A DNA stretch of 64,000 bases, from NCBI GenBank assembly GCA_003151335.1, contig PLXE01000083.1:1-64000 (forward strand). Reading direction: 5' to 3'. The stretch is from Acidobacteriaceae bacterium. GTDB lineage: Bacteria; Acidobacteriota; Terriglobia; Terriglobales; Acidobacteriaceae. The notes under the pieces were generated by a model that had not been told where the DNA came from, did not search any database, and saw only the letters and a list, made by a program, of their open reading frames with translations. How positions within the stretch are numbered: position 1 is the first letter of the stretch; each line of letters begins with the position of its first letter. This document shows positions 51,001 through 60,313 of the stretch, piece after piece. A program made the position numbers and the translations under genes.

Positions 51001-51861
51001 CTACTCGCTACTGCCTTCCCCGAACTTGTTGGCGCTGTCGAACAACTCCCGCAGCCCCGGCCCGCGCAGGTTCTCACGCAGATGCGCCAATTGCTGCTCA
51101 AATCGCAGCAGCGCTTCGTCGATGTTCTGGCTGTTGGTAAGCGCGATGTCGCGCCACATCGAGTAGGGGCTGCTGGCAATCCGCGTCATTTCCCGCAAAG
51201 CCCGGCCGCCGATTTCCTTAATCGCTTCGTCGTCTCCCAACTCATCGCGCAGGGTCGAAGCCAGTGCCGTTGCGATCATCTGCGGCAGGTGGCTGATCCA
51301 CGCGCACAGGCGATCGTGCCGTTCCACATCCATCGCAACCACTCGCGCGCCTATGGACTCCAGCAGTTCAATGTACTCTCGCTGCCGCTCTGTGTACTGC
51401 TGTTCAGCATTGATTGGCGTGAGCAGCCACACCGCGTCGCGAAACAGATCGGCATCCGCATTCTCGATTCCGCCGTGTTCCTTGCCGGCCATGGGATGTC
51501 CGGGGAGCACGCGGATTCCCGCCTCCGCGCCGAGTACCATGCGCGCGCGTTCCACGAACCGCAGCTTGGTACTGCCGGTATCTGTAACCAGCGCGGAGGA
51601 GGGAAGTGTGGGGGCCAGCTTTTCGAAGCTGGAAAGTATGCCGCCAATCGGTGTGGCAAGGACCACGACGTCGCAATCCTGGGCCGCTTGCCTGACGTCG
51701 GTCTCTCCGCGATCGATCGCGCCGCGGACGAGGGCAGCATCCAGCACCTCACGACGGTCGCAGCCAACCAGAACTCCCGAGAATCCTTGCTGGCGCAACG
51801 CAAGTCCGAAAGAGCCGCCGATCAGGCCCGTTCCCACTATCGTGATCTGCCGAATCGCCAT
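51001..51861 (-). CDS. tyrA: prephenate dehydrogenase
   Basis: 286 aa. ITIVGTGLIGGSFGLALRQQ G is the NAD-binding GxGxxG, followed by VVVLATPIGGILSSFEKLAP, VTDTGSTKLRFVERARMVL and the substrate region LPGHPMAGKEHGGIENADAD LF. The helical C-terminal domain has the conserved ISHLPQMIATALAS His and SPYSMWRDIALTN. It converts prephenate to 4-hydroxyphenylpyruvate for tyrosine. No ACT domain follows. It is the last gene of the aromatic block, separated from the DAHP synthase gene by a 280-bp gap filled with a repeat element. Confidence 0.93.
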   Translation of the reverse strand: MAIRQITIVGTGLIGGSFGLALRQQGFSGVLVGCDRREVLDAALVRGAIDRGETDVRQAAQDCDVVVLATPIGGILSSFEKLAPTLPSSALVTDTGSTKLRFVERARMVLGAEAGIRVLPGHPMAGKEHGGIENADADLFRDAVWLLTPINAEQQYTERQREYIELLESIGARVVAMDVERHDRLCAWISHLPQMIATALASTLRDELGDDEAIKEIGGRALREMTRIASSPYSMWRDIALTNSQNIDEALLRFEQQLAHLRENLRGPGLRELFDSANKFGEGSSE

Positions 51862-51946
51862 GGCTAAAGGGGTTTAACTCCTGCATAGCGCGGGTGGAGC
51901 ACGCCTTCAGAGGCTGCGGAAAATATGGCTCGTGCATTGCACTTCT

Positions 51947-52120
51947 TGGTGGAAGCCCCCGCATTTATGTGGGGGAAGAAGCGCTTCAGCGCTCCGGTAA
52001 TCATCATGCGCTTCAGCGCTGGGATCGAAACATCCGGGGCTAAAGCCCTTCTCAAAAGCGACTCGCTTAACGCTGGACTGAAGTCCAGCTTCCCCCTGCT
52101 GAAGCAGGGGGCTCCCACCA
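51947..52120. repeat. multi-hairpin MITE-like element, copy 2
   Basis: The 174-bp element has ends TGGTGGAAGCCCCC and GGGGGCTCCCACCA and the same internal hairpins as copy 1 (GCATTTATGTGGGGG, GCGCTTCAGCGCTC, GGGCTAAAGCCC, TGGACTGAAGTCCA, CCCCCTGCTGAAGCAGGGGG). Loop changes are partly compensated in the stems. It lies between the DAHP synthase and tyrA genes, inside the presumed aromatic operon. Confidence 0.85.
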
Positions 52121-52141
52121 AAAAGCCTCCGCCGGAGTTGC

Positions 52142-53158
52142 TCAAATCGTCCGCCCCACCGCCGGAGCAATCATCCGCAACTGCTCCATCAGTTCGGCAA
52201 ACTGTTGCGGATACAGCGACTGCGCGCCATCCGACAGCGCCTCGTCGGGTGAGGGATGCACTTCGATCAGCAACGCGTCGGCCCCCGCAGCCACCGATGC
52301 GCACGCCATAGGCGCAACTTTGTCACGCAATCCGGTCCCGTGCGAAGGATCGGAGGTAATCGGCAAATGCGACAACTTGTGCACAATGGGAATCGCCGAT
52401 ATGTCGAGCGTGTTGCGGGTGTAGGTCTCGAAGGTGCGAATGCCGCGTTCGCACAGGATGACCTGGTAGTTGCCGCCGGACAGGATGTACTCGGCCGAAA
52501 GCAGCATCTCTTCGATGGTGGCCGCGATGCCTCGCTTCAGCAGCACCGGTTTGCGCGCCTTGCCCAATTCGCGCAGCAGATTGAAGTTCTGCATGTTGCG
52601 CGCCCCTACTTGGAAGATGTCGATGTAGGGCAGCATGATTTCGATTTGCGAGATCTCCATGACCTCGCTGATGACCGCCATGCTGTAGCGGTCGCCGGCT
52701 TCGCGCAGCAGTTTCAACGCCGCTAGTCCGAGGCCCTGAAAACTGTACGGCGAGCTGCGCGGTTTGAATGCCCCGCCACGCAAGACCTTGGCGCCGGATT
52801 TGCTCACCGCCTCGGCCGCAGCAAACAGTTGCTCCTGCGAGTCCACCGAGCAGGGGCCGGCCATGACGACCACTTCTTTGCCGCCGATCTCGACCCCGTT
52901 GGGAAGCTTGACGACGGTGTTGTGCTCATGGAACTGGCGCCCCGCGAGCTTGTAAGGCGCGCTGATACGGTGCACGCGCTCCACGCCCGGCAGCACCTCG
53001 AGGTCACGCGTGTCAAAGTCGATACGCTTGCCCACGGCAGCAAGCACACTCTGCCGCGCGCCAGTCGTGCGATGCACGGCAAAACCCATCCTCATCAGAT
53101 GATCGGTCACCCGCTGGATCTGGTCTTCGCTGGCATGTTCCAACATCGCAACAATCAT
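52142..53158 (-). CDS. aroF: 3-deoxy-7-phosphoheptulonate (DAHP) synthase, AroF type
   Basis: 338 aa. A ferredoxin-like N-terminal domain (IVAMLEHASEDQIQRVTDHL MRMGFAVHR) precedes the type I-beta barrel: VVVMAGPCSVDSQEQLFAAA, VLRGGAFKPRSSPYSFQGLG, QVGARNMQNFNLLREL, RGIAATIEEMLLSAEYILSG GN, PIVHKLSHLPITSDPSHGTG and LIEVHPSPDEALSDGAQSL. The Cys, Lys, His and Asp metal and substrate residues of the family are in place. It catalyses the first step of the shikimate pathway from PEP and erythrose 4-phosphate. The N-terminal domain normally gives feedback control. Confidence 0.95.
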   Translation of the reverse strand: MIVAMLEHASEDQIQRVTDHLMRMGFAVHRTTGARQSVLAAVGKRIDFDTRDLEVLPGVERVHRISAPYKLAGRQFHEHNTVVKLPNGVEIGGKEVVVMAGPCSVDSQEQLFAAAEAVSKSGAKVLRGGAFKPRSSPYSFQGLGLAALKLLREAGDRYSMAVISEVMEISQIEIMLPYIDIFQVGARNMQNFNLLRELGKARKPVLLKRGIAATIEEMLLSAEYILSGGNYQVILCERGIRTFETYTRNTLDISAIPIVHKLSHLPITSDPSHGTGLRDKVAPMACASVAAGADALLIEVHPSPDEALSDGAQSLYPQQFAELMEQLRMIAPAVGRTI

Positions 53159-53258
53159 GAATTCGCCTTTAGCCCTTAGCTCTTAGCACTTAGCCTTTAT
53201 CCTTTTGCAATCCGAACCAAACTGTGACGGTTCAAAACTAACCACTAGCCACTATCCA

Positions 53259-53543
53259 CTAATCATTTTCCCCTTCGGGAGCCATCTCTTCCCGCTGAAT
53301 CTGCCGCATCACGTCCACCAGGCGCTCATAGACCTGGCGCAGTTGCACGTCTGACAAGGGCCCCTCGTTGACGCGCGCGATGTTCTGGAAGATGATCCGC
53401 TCGCGGTCCGGCTCATAAATGGGCATGGCTGAGTTGTGCTTGAGCCTGCCAATTTCGTGCGCGCATTGGGCGCGCTCGTTTATCAAGCGCACCAGTTGGC
53501 GGTCAAGATCGTCGATCTTTCTTCGCCAATCCTCGATGTCCAT
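53259..53543 (-). CDS. aroQ: chorismate mutase (AroQ type)
   Basis: 94 aa, the size of a stand-alone helical AroQ mutase. MDIEDWRRKIDDLDRQLVRL INERAQCAHEIGRLK carries the conserved R11-type, R/K and L-x-R-x-x-x-x-x-x-I-G-x-x-K pattern. PIYEPDRERIIFQNIARVNE G supplies the second part of the active site, followed by the third helix to MRQIQREEM. It converts chorismate to prephenate for TyrA in the same block. It sits 38 bp downstream of trpA and 100 bp upstream of the DAHP synthase gene. Confidence 0.9.
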   Translation of the reverse strand: MDIEDWRRKIDDLDRQLVRLINERAQCAHEIGRLKHNSAMPIYEPDRERIIFQNIARVNEGPLSDVQLRQVYERLVDVMRQIQREEMAPEGEND

Positions 53544-53581
53544 GGCCTATTTGCCTCGTGCTACTGCGCACTGCCGCAGCC

Positions 53582-54364
53582 CTAACCTTTGCCCACGGCC
53601 CCCTGCGCTGTTCCGGTCAGGGATGCCAGGAATTCTGATACAGCCGCTGCTTCCCGCCCAGGATTTTGTTCGATGCGCTGCACAATCGCGCTGCCGACCA
53701 CAGCCGCGTCGGCGAAACTGCCGACCTCGGCGAATTGCTCGGGCGTCGAAACTCCAAATCCGACAGCGATCGGCAGCTTGGTGTGAACTCTCAGCCGCTC
53801 GACCAACGAGCGCGCGTCGCCCGCAAGCTCTTGCCGCGTGCCGGTAATGCCAGTGCGCGAGATGGCATACACGAATCCGCGCGAATGTTTGGCCACATCG
53901 CGCAAGCGCTTCTCCGGACTGGTGGGAGCCGCCAGAAACACGGGCGCGAGTTTGCGCGACTTCATAGCGCGCAGATATTCTGCAGCCTCTTCCACCGGAA
54001 GATCGGTGACCAGAGCGCCGTCCACGCCAGCCTCGGCGGCAGCCGCGCAAAACCGTTCCAGGCCAAACTGCAAAATGGGATTGAGGTACGAGAAGATAAT
54101 CAATCCGGCGTTCGACTGCTGCCGCAGTTGCTTCGCTACCTGCAGGACACCGGCCAGGTTGGTCCCATGTCGCAAGGCGCGCTCGCTGGCGCGCTGAATG
54201 ACCGGGCCGTCGGCGACGGGATCGCTGAAGGGAACACCCAGCTCGATCACGTCTGCGCCGGCGCGAATCGCCGCCAAGGCGACCTCGCGTGAGATATCCA
54301 GGCTCGGGTCGCCGCAGGTGATGTAGGCGACCAGCCCCGGCCGTTGCTTGAAGATGATGGCCAA
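53582..54364 (-). CDS. trpA: tryptophan synthase alpha chain
   Basis: 260 aa. VAYITCGDPSLDISREVALA, the catalytic Glu in GADVIELGVPFSDPVADGPV IQ, the Asp region GALVTDLPVEEA, GFVYAISRTGITGTR, and VGFGVSTPEQFAEVGSFADA AVVGSAIV. It cleaves indole-3-glycerol phosphate and passes indole to the beta chain. The gene follows trpB by 7 bp, so the two chains are co-translated. Confidence 0.95.
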   Translation of the reverse strand: MAIIFKQRPGLVAYITCGDPSLDISREVALAAIRAGADVIELGVPFSDPVADGPVIQRASERALRHGTNLAGVLQVAKQLRQQSNAGLIIFSYLNPILQFGLERFCAAAAEAGVDGALVTDLPVEEAAEYLRAMKSRKLAPVFLAAPTSPEKRLRDVAKHSRGFVYAISRTGITGTRQELAGDARSLVERLRVHTKLPIAVGFGVSTPEQFAEVGSFADAAVVGSAIVQRIEQNPGREAAAVSEFLASLTGTAQGAVGKG

Positions 54365-54371
54365 ATTGCTC

Positions 54372-55625
54372 CTAGAACGCTACGTTCTCCCGCAAAATCC
54401 CAATATCTTTGTCGCCGCGCCCCGACACGTTCACGATCACGATGTCCGACTTGTCCATCTTCGGCGCTCGCTTGATGCATTCTGCAATTGCGTGCGCCGA
54501 CTCCAGGGCGGGAATGATGCCCTCCATCCGCGCCAGCTTAAGACACGCGTCGAGCGCCTCTTGATCGCTGGCCGACACATATTCGGCGCGCCCCTGATCG
54601 TGCAGCCACGCATGTTCAGGACCGATCGCCGGGTAATCGAGTCCGGCGGAAACCGAGTGCGTCAATGCGATCTGTCCGCCCTGGTCTTGCAGGACGTAAG
54701 AATACGTCCCCTGCAACACGCCCGGGCCGCCGCCGTCGAAGCGCGCTGCGTGCTCTCCCAGCGAATGGCCGCGCCCGCCAGCTTCCACGCCAATCAGTTT
54801 CACTTCGCGGTCCTTGATGAATTCGTAGAACACGCCAATCGCGTTGGAGCCGCCGCCCACACATGCGATCACCGCCGAAGGTAGTCGGCTTTCAGCCTTG
54901 AGCACCTGTTTGCGGGCCTCCTGGCCGATGACGCGATGGAAGTCGCGCACCATTGTCGGATAAGGATGCGCTCCCAACACGCTGCCCAGAAGGTAATGCG
55001 TGGTGCGGACATTGGTCACCCAGTCGCGCATGGCTTCGTTAATAGCATCCTTCAAAGTGCGCGAACCCGAGTCCACGCCGCGCACCTCGGCGCCCAGCAG
55101 CTTCATGCGGAAGACGTTCAGTTCCTGCCGCCGCATGTCTTCCGTCCCCATGTAAACCACGCACTCCATACCGAAGAGCGCGCACACGGTTGCGGTCGCG
55201 ACCCCGTGCTGGCCGGCGCCGGTTTCTGCGATGATGCGATGTTTGCCCATGCGCCGGGCCAGCAGCGCCTGTCCGATGCAGTTGTTGATCTTGTGCGCCC
55301 CGGTGTGCAGCAGGTCTTCCCGCTTCAGATAGATCCTCGCGCCGCCAAGCTCCTGGGTGAGCCGCTCGGCCAGGAACAGCGGTGTCGGACGCCCCGCGAA
55401 ATCGGCCAGCAGGCGGTGGAATTCGTTGCGAAATGCCTTGTCTTTGCGCGCCACCGCATAGGCAGCCTCGAGCTCCTGCAGCGCCGCCATCAAGGTTTCA
55501 GGGACGTAGCGCCCGCCGTAGGAACCGAATCGTCCCGGGATGGCACGCACACGCGGCTGCTTGCCCGGCTTGCCGAGCGGTGGACTCGCTGTGGAATCTT
55601 GCCCGTTGCTGGTTGTCTCTTCCAT
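54372..55625 (-). CDS. trpB: tryptophan synthase beta chain
   Basis: 417 aa from ATG 55625; longer in-frame sequence overlaps trpF and is not TrpB-like. [23 protein letters not shown], the PLP Lys in [52 protein letters not shown]-type phosphate loop ([18 protein letters not shown]), and [15 protein letters not shown]-like [20 protein letters not shown]. The first 30 residues are a Ser/Pro-rich extension. Lies 8 bp after trpF and 7 bp before trpA. Confidence 0.95.
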   Translation of the reverse strand: MEETTSNGQDSTASPPLGKPGKQPRVRAIPGRFGSYGGRYVPETLMAALQELEAAYAVARKDKAFRNEFHRLLADFAGRPTPLFLAERLTQELGGARIYLKREDLLHTGAHKINNCIGQALLARRMGKHRIIAETGAGQHGVATATVCALFGMECVVYMGTEDMRRQELNVFRMKLLGAEVRGVDSGSRTLKDAINEAMRDWVTNVRTTHYLLGSVLGAHPYPTMVRDFHRVIGQEARKQVLKAESRLPSAVIACVGGGSNAIGVFYEFIKDREVKLIGVEAGGRGHSLGEHAARFDGGGPGVLQGTYSYVLQDQGGQIALTHSVSAGLDYPAIGPEHAWLHDQGRAEYVSASDQEALDACLKLARMEGIIPALESAHAIAECIKRAPKMDKSDIVIVNVSGRGDKDIGILRENVAF

Positions 55626-55633
55626 GGTCTCTT

Positions 55634-56302
55634 CTACCGCAATGCCCCCTGTGTTTGACGCGCTGCCCCGACGAAGCTGCGCAGCCTGGCTTCGTCCTTC
55701 CTTCCTACTTCGCGTTCGACGCCCGAAGCCACATCCACTCCCCAGGGCGCAAACAACCGGATGGCCTCGCCGACGTTTTCGGGGTTCAAGCCTCCCGCGA
55801 TGATGACGGGCATCTGTGCGCGAACCCGGGCCACAATCGGCGCTGCGGCGGTCCAATCGAAGGTGTGCCCCGTCCCGCCTCGCTGGCTCGGCGAGCCCGC
55901 ATCCAGAAGGATTGCGTCAATGCTTTGCCGAGATCGCAGATAACCATTCAGACTGTCTGGCGAATTCAGCAACTCTCGCGCTTGCAGCGTCTTGATGATC
56001 TTGCGGTGCCCCAGCGCCTGCCGATATTCCGGCATCTGGTCGGCCGGTTCATCGCCGTGAAGCTGGACGCCGGTCAATCCGGCCCGCTCGGCAACCTCGG
56101 CGACCTGGGCGGGTGCCTGGTTCACGAAAACGCCGATCTTATCAATGTCGTTCGTCAGGCTGGAGATGATCTCCGCCGCCTGGTCGATCCCGATTTGCCG
56201 CGAACTCGGCGCAAAGATGAACCCCAAAGCATCGGCTCCGGCAGCCAGGCTGGCCTGCGCGTCGGGCAAATTCGTAGTCGCGCAAATCTTTACCCAGATC
56301 AT
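55634..56302 (-). CDS. trpF: phosphoribosylanthranilate isomerase
   Basis: 222 aa. [34 protein letters not shown] contains the active-site Cys (K-I-C), followed by [28 protein letters not shown] with the catalytic Asp, and [30 protein letters not shown]. It is an (beta/alpha)8 enzyme of tryptophan synthesis. The ATG overlaps the trpC stop (ATGA). Confidence 0.95.
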   Translation of the reverse strand: MIWVKICATTNLPDAQASLAAGADALGFIFAPSSRQIGIDQAAEIISSLTNDIDKIGVFVNQAPAQVAEVAERAGLTGVQLHGDEPADQMPEYRQALGHRKIIKTLQARELLNSPDSLNGYLRSRQSIDAILLDAGSPSQRGGTGHTFDWTAAAPIVARVRAQMPVIIAGGLNPENVGEAIRLFAPWGVDVASGVEREVGRKDEARLRSFVGAARQTQGALR

Positions 56303-57099
56303 CGGGCTGCGACCGCCTGTGCCAGCAGCGCTTGCAATGCGTCTCCGGGACGCGGCGCGCGCATTAGCGATTCGCCGATCAGAAAGGCATCGAATCCGGC
56401 GGCTCGCAGGCTGGCAATGTCATCTCCAGTTTCGATACCGCTCTCAGCGACCTTGACCACTCCCGCCGGCATCAACCCGGCCAGTTGCAGCGACGTGTTC
56501 AGGTCAACCCGAAAGGTATGCAAGTCCCGGTTGTTTACGCCGATTGTCTCGCAGCCGGAGTCAAGGGCGCGCTGCAATTCCACGCCATCATGCACCTCGC
56601 AGAGCACATCGAGTTGCAACTCACCCGCGCGCCGGTGCAGATTGGCCAGCTCAGTCTGCGTGAGCGCGGCGACGATCAGCAGCACGGCGTCAGCGCAATG
56701 GGCCCGCGCTTCCAGCAACTGGAACTCATCGAGAATGAAGTCCTTCCGCAGACACGGCAGCCGGGTCGTTTGCGATGCGATCTCCAGACTCTGCAGCGAG
56801 CCCTGAAAGAACCGTTCATTGGTCAACACGGAGAGGGCTGCGGCTCCAGCGTCTTCCAACTCCTGGGCCAGTTTGGCCACTGGGAAATCCCCGCGAATCA
56901 GCCCTTTTGACGGCGAAGCCTTCTTCAACTCGGCGATCACCGCAATGCCTGACTCGGCCGCCGTTCGCAAACCTTGGCGGAACCCGCGCGGCTGATGCTC
57001 CTGCGCCGCCCGGCTAAGCGCCCGGAGATCAGCCGACACCTTGGCAGTGGCAACTCGCTCGCGCGTAGTAGCGACGATCTCTTCCAGCTTGGTGGGCAT
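56299..57099 (-). CDS. trpC: indole-3-glycerol-phosphate synthase
   Basis: 266 aa from ATG 57099 (MPTKLEEIVATTRERVATAK); the upstream extension to 57180 is not family-like. IAELKKASPSKGLIRGDFPV AKLA (catalytic Glu and Lys), ALSVLTNERFFQGSLQSLEI A, LRKDFILDEFQLLEARAHCA DAVLLIVA, EVHDGVELQRALDSGCETIG VNNRDLHTF and VAESGIETGDDIASLRAAGF DAFLIGESLM are all present. First gene of trpC-F-B-A. trpE, trpG and trpD are not in the window. Confidence 0.95.
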   Translation of the reverse strand: MPTKLEEIVATTRERVATAKVSADLRALSRAAQEHQPRGFRQGLRTAAESGIAVIAELKKASPSKGLIRGDFPVAKLAQELEDAGAAALSVLTNERFFQGSLQSLEIASQTTRLPCLRKDFILDEFQLLEARAHCADAVLLIVAALTQTELANLHRRAGELQLDVLCEVHDGVELQRALDSGCETIGVNNRDLHTFRVDLNTSLQLAGLMPAGVVKVAESGIETGDDIASLRAAGFDAFLIGESLMRAPRPGDALQALLAQAVAAR

Positions 57100-57277
57100 G
57101 AGCGTAGCAAGAGTATAACCGCTGAAGACGGGTGATAGTTCGACAGCAATCGGCCTTCCCATCATCCCTCGCACCATCAAGTCCTGTTGCCGTGACCACC
57201 CAGCCGCGCTTCTGCTTGACTTACGTCTCAGCCTCCACTACTGTCTGCCTGAAATCGAAACCAAGGGAGGACTAGCC

Positions 57278-57727
57278 ATGCGCCCGACCGGAATTGTGCT
57301 GATTGCGGTGTATCACTTGATTAGCGCGTTGTTCCTGGTGTTTCTTGCTGTTTCGCTGGTCGTCGGCGGCAGCGTTCTCGGCGCCATGTTCGGCGCCGGT
57401 CACGAGAACGCCATGGGTGGCATGAACCTCGGCCTTTTAATTGGGATGGTGGGGGCCGTGTTCTTCGTGGTTCTCGCTCTTATCGCTGCCGCTGCTGGCT
57501 ACGGAATCTGGAGCCTGCGCGAGTGGGGACGCATTCTATCCATCGGGCTGGCCGCCATCTCGCTGCTGTTTTCTCTTCCCGGATTGTTCTTCTTGGGGCT
57601 CCATTTGAGCCTGTTTTTCGGCGGCTTTCACCTGTTCCGAATTGCCATTAGCGTCCTCATTATCTGGTATCTGATGCAACCGCAGATCAGAGTTCTCTTT
57701 CAAAAGCCCGCACTCCCGCCCGCCTGA
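57278..57727 (+). CDS. four-helix membrane protein, unknown
   Basis: 149 aa, GGGAGGA eight bases upstream. Four hydrophobic segments: IVLIAVYHLISALFLVFLAV, GLLIGMVGAVFFVVLALIAA AAGYGIW, WGRILSIGLAAISLLFSLPG LFFLGLHL and HLFRIAISVLIIWYLMQPQI. The RPxGVxLIAxYxxI opening and WxLRxWGRxLxIxLA core are common in a family of small bacterial membrane proteins of unknown function. Divergent from trpC. Confidence 0.75.
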   Translation: MRPTGIVLIAVYHLISALFLVFLAVSLVVGGSVLGAMFGAGHENAMGGMNLGLLIGMVGAVFFVVLALIAAAAGYGIWSLREWGRILSIGLAAISLLFSLPGLFFLGLHLSLFFGGFHLFRIAISVLIIWYLMQPQIRVLFQKPALPPA

Positions 57728-57786
57728 TCACCTTGGCCGGAGTTCCCTGGGTGGGGTCACTCCCCTGATTCCGTCCTCTTTCTTGC

Positions 57787-57814
57787 TTGTGCCCGCTTCT
57801 TCCACACCTATAAT
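57787..57814 (+). promoter_or_regulatory. promoter-like site upstream of the amidase gene
   Basis: TATAAT (57809-57814) is a perfect -10 box with a weak TTGTGC -35 at 16 bp. CACCT and AGGTG flank the -10 as a short inverted repeat. It is about 100 bp before the amidase start. Confidence 0.45.
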
Positions 57815-57913
57815 TAAGGTGCTCTGGACGACAAAGGCTCCGCCGGATCGCACCTGACCGTAGCCGCGCTGAGATCGCGGCTGTGGTACGCGGGTATCCG
57901 GAAGCATGTCCCT

Positions 57914-60235
57914 ATGGCGACGCTCTTCTCCGCAGCAGGCGCCCTACCATCCGCCGGCCGCCTTTCCTCACTTCACCTTCGCCGCAAGAGGCGCTCTTTC
58001 AAGGCGTTGAGTGCCATGGTCTTGCTGTTACTGCTGGCCGGCGCGGAGCGGAACGCCTTCGCGTGGAGTGCGGCCAGTCGCAAGCAGGAAGCTGCCAGCC
58101 AGTTTGCCAAGGCGGAGCAGATGCGCGAGGCGCTAAACGGCCGCCCAGAGGAGGAACGCACCCGTCGCGATTACCAGCGCGTCGCGGACGCGTATCGCAA
58201 GGTCTATTACGTGGCGCCCGCTTCCAGCAAAGCCGACGCCAGCGTGATTGCGGTGGCCGAGATCCTGGCCGCCATGGGCCGCCAGTTCGAGCCCGGAGAG
58301 AAAGACCTGCGTTCAGCCATCCGCGAATATGAATTCCTGCGGCATGAGTATCCGGGCAGCAAGTACCGCTTCCAGGCGCTGTTCACCATTGGGCAAATCT
58401 ACGCGGAAGACCTCGGCGATAACGCCGCCGCGCGTAAGACCTTCGAGGAATTTCTGCGGCGATATCCGCGCCAGTCCCTGGCCCGGGAGGCGAAACAGGC
58501 GCTGGCCGAGCTGGACCAACCCAAGTCGAGCAAGAAGCCTGTGGAGGAAGCGCGCGCGGAACCTGCGGAGATTCCAGCCACGGAGATCGTCTCGCAAGCT
58601 ACGATTGGGAAGAAGTTGGCGTTGCCCATGGTGACCAGCATCCGTCATTGGTCCACTCCCGATTACACACGGGTGGCGATCGATTTGGACCGCGAAGTGA
58701 AGTATGAAGCTGGACGCGTTCCCGACCCCGACCGCATCTTCTTCGATCTGCCCGACACCAAGCTGGCGTCGGTCCTGGTGGGCAAGAGCTTCGACGTGGA
58801 AGACGGCTTTCTGAAGAAGATCCGGGTCGCGCAGTACCAGCCGGGATACACGCGGGTCGTTCTCGAAGTTGCCGACGTCTCCGACTACTCGGCGTTCCTG
58901 CTGCCCAACCCCTACCGCCTCATCATTGATATCCACGGGCGCCAGCCTCACTCCAAAACGCAGGTAGCTCAGTTGGGCAAGCCCACAGTCAGCAACGAGG
59001 AGCAGGCTGCACCGGCTGGCCGCAAGGTCGAAACCACGGCGAAGTCTTCCCGCGACAGCAACGCGACGCAGAATGCCGCCGCCAAGACGGCCGGCGACAA
59101 CAACGCCAATACCAATACCAAAGCTGCCGCGCAGCCAAACCGGCCAACACTTGCCACGGCGGAGTCGTCCAACCCTCCCCATCGCAAAGTCGTCGTGCAC
59201 GAAAACGATGAGGTCAGCACCGATGATCTGCCGCCGGCGATGGCGTCATCCGCAAAGCCGCGCACTGCGAAGGCAACCCAGGCAACGGTGGCCCGCGCGG
59301 TCAATCCGAACGACCCGCTGTTCTCCGGTCGGGGAGATAGCAAAGGTCCGGAACTGAAGGCCACAACCGAGCCCACCACCGCTCCAACCGCCGTGGCCAT
59401 CGCTCCTCGCGCCAAGGGTCGCAAGAAGACAAGCAAAGTCGCAGCCCCGGATGTGCCTTCCACCCACGAGGCCGACCCCACGTCCGCGGGAGACCGCAGC
59501 CTGATCCGCGCTCTTGGACTCAAGATTGGACGCATCGTGGTGGATGCCGGGCACGGCGGTCACGATACCGGAACCATCGGCCCCAACGGGATCATGGAGA
59601 AAGACCTGGTCCTCGACGTGGCCTTGCGCCTAGGCCGCTTGTTGGAAACTCGGCTGGGTGCCGACGTGATCTACACCCGCGACGACGACACCTTCATTCC
59701 GCTCGAGACTCGGACCGCCGTCGCCAACGAGCACCAGGCTGACCTGTTCATCTCGGTACACGCGAACTCCAGCCCCGACCCGTCGGCCCGCGGGGTCGAG
59801 ACCTACTACCTGAACTTCACCTCCGATCCTGGTGCGCTGGAAGTGGCGGCGCGTGAGAACGCCGTCTCCCAAAAGTCAATCTTCGAGCTTCAGGACCTGG
59901 TCAAGAAAATCACGTTGAAGGAGAAGATTGAGGAATCGCATGAACTGGCGAGCGACGTACAACACTCGCTCTACAGCGGACTGGCCAGCAAGCACTCCAC
60001 TCTGCGCGACCGCGGGGTCAAGAAAGCACCGTTCGTGGTGCTGATCGGCGCCAACATGCCCAGCATCCTGGCGGAAATCTCGTTTGTTTCCAACCCTACC
60101 GACGCCGCCAAGCTGGAAACTCCGGAGTATCGGGAGAAGATCGCCGAGTCGCTGTACAAGGGCGTCGCGAAATATGCCGGTGGGCTCAGCGGCGTGAAAG
60201 TGGCCTCCAAGCTGAGCAAGCCCAGCGGAGAATAG
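57914..60235 (+). CDS. N-acetylmuramoyl-L-alanine amidase with TPR and AMIN domains
   Basis: 773 aa. The N-terminal hydrophobic segment (AMVLLLLLAGAERNAFAWSA) is a long signal or anchor. Residues ~55-200 are TPR-like (DYQRVADAYRKVYYVAPASS, SKYRFQALFTIGQIYAEDLG DN). An AMIN domain follows (about 235-350: VTSIRHWSTPDYTRVAIDLD, RIFFDLPDTKLASVL, YRLIIDIHGRQP), then a long Ala/Thr/Asn linker. Amidase_3 is at ~540-760: RIVVDAGHGGHDTGTIGPNG with the zinc His, MEKDLVLDVALRLG (Glu), ISVHANSS (His), and ILAEISFVSNPTDAAKL (catalytic Glu). It cuts the peptide stem from the glycan chain. AMIN should target it to peptidoglycan or the division site. Confidence 0.93.
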   Translation: MATLFSAAGALPSAGRLSSLHLRRKRRSFKALSAMVLLLLLAGAERNAFAWSAASRKQEAASQFAKAEQMREALNGRPEEERTRRDYQRVADAYRKVYYVAPASSKADASVIAVAEILAAMGRQFEPGEKDLRSAIREYEFLRHEYPGSKYRFQALFTIGQIYAEDLGDNAAARKTFEEFLRRYPRQSLAREAKQALAELDQPKSSKKPVEEARAEPAEIPATEIVSQATIGKKLALPMVTSIRHWSTPDYTRVAIDLDREVKYEAGRVPDPDRIFFDLPDTKLASVLVGKSFDVEDGFLKKIRVAQYQPGYTRVVLEVADVSDYSAFLLPNPYRLIIDIHGRQPHSKTQVAQLGKPTVSNEEQAAPAGRKVETTAKSSRDSNATQNAAAKTAGDNNANTNTKAAAQPNRPTLATAESSNPPHRKVVVHENDEVSTDDLPPAMASSAKPRTAKATQATVARAVNPNDPLFSGRGDSKGPELKATTEPTTAPTAVAIAPRAKGRKKTSKVAAPDVPSTHEADPTSAGDRSLIRALGLKIGRIVVDAGHGGHDTGTIGPNGIMEKDLVLDVALRLGRLLETRLGADVIYTRDDDTFIPLETRTAVANEHQADLFISVHANSSPDPSARGVETYYLNFTSDPGALEVAARENAVSQKSIFELQDLVKKITLKEKIEESHELASDVQHSLYSGLASKHSTLRDRGVKKAPFVVLIGANMPSILAEISFVSNPTDAAKLETPEYREKIAESLYKGVAKYAGGLSGVKVASKLSKPSGE

Positions 60236-60313
60236 GGGCCTTCCTCATGCGATGCCTTCCTGGAAACTTTGCCCCTGTCGCAGTAGTCTAATTCTGTAGG
60301 TCCGTGACCTTCC

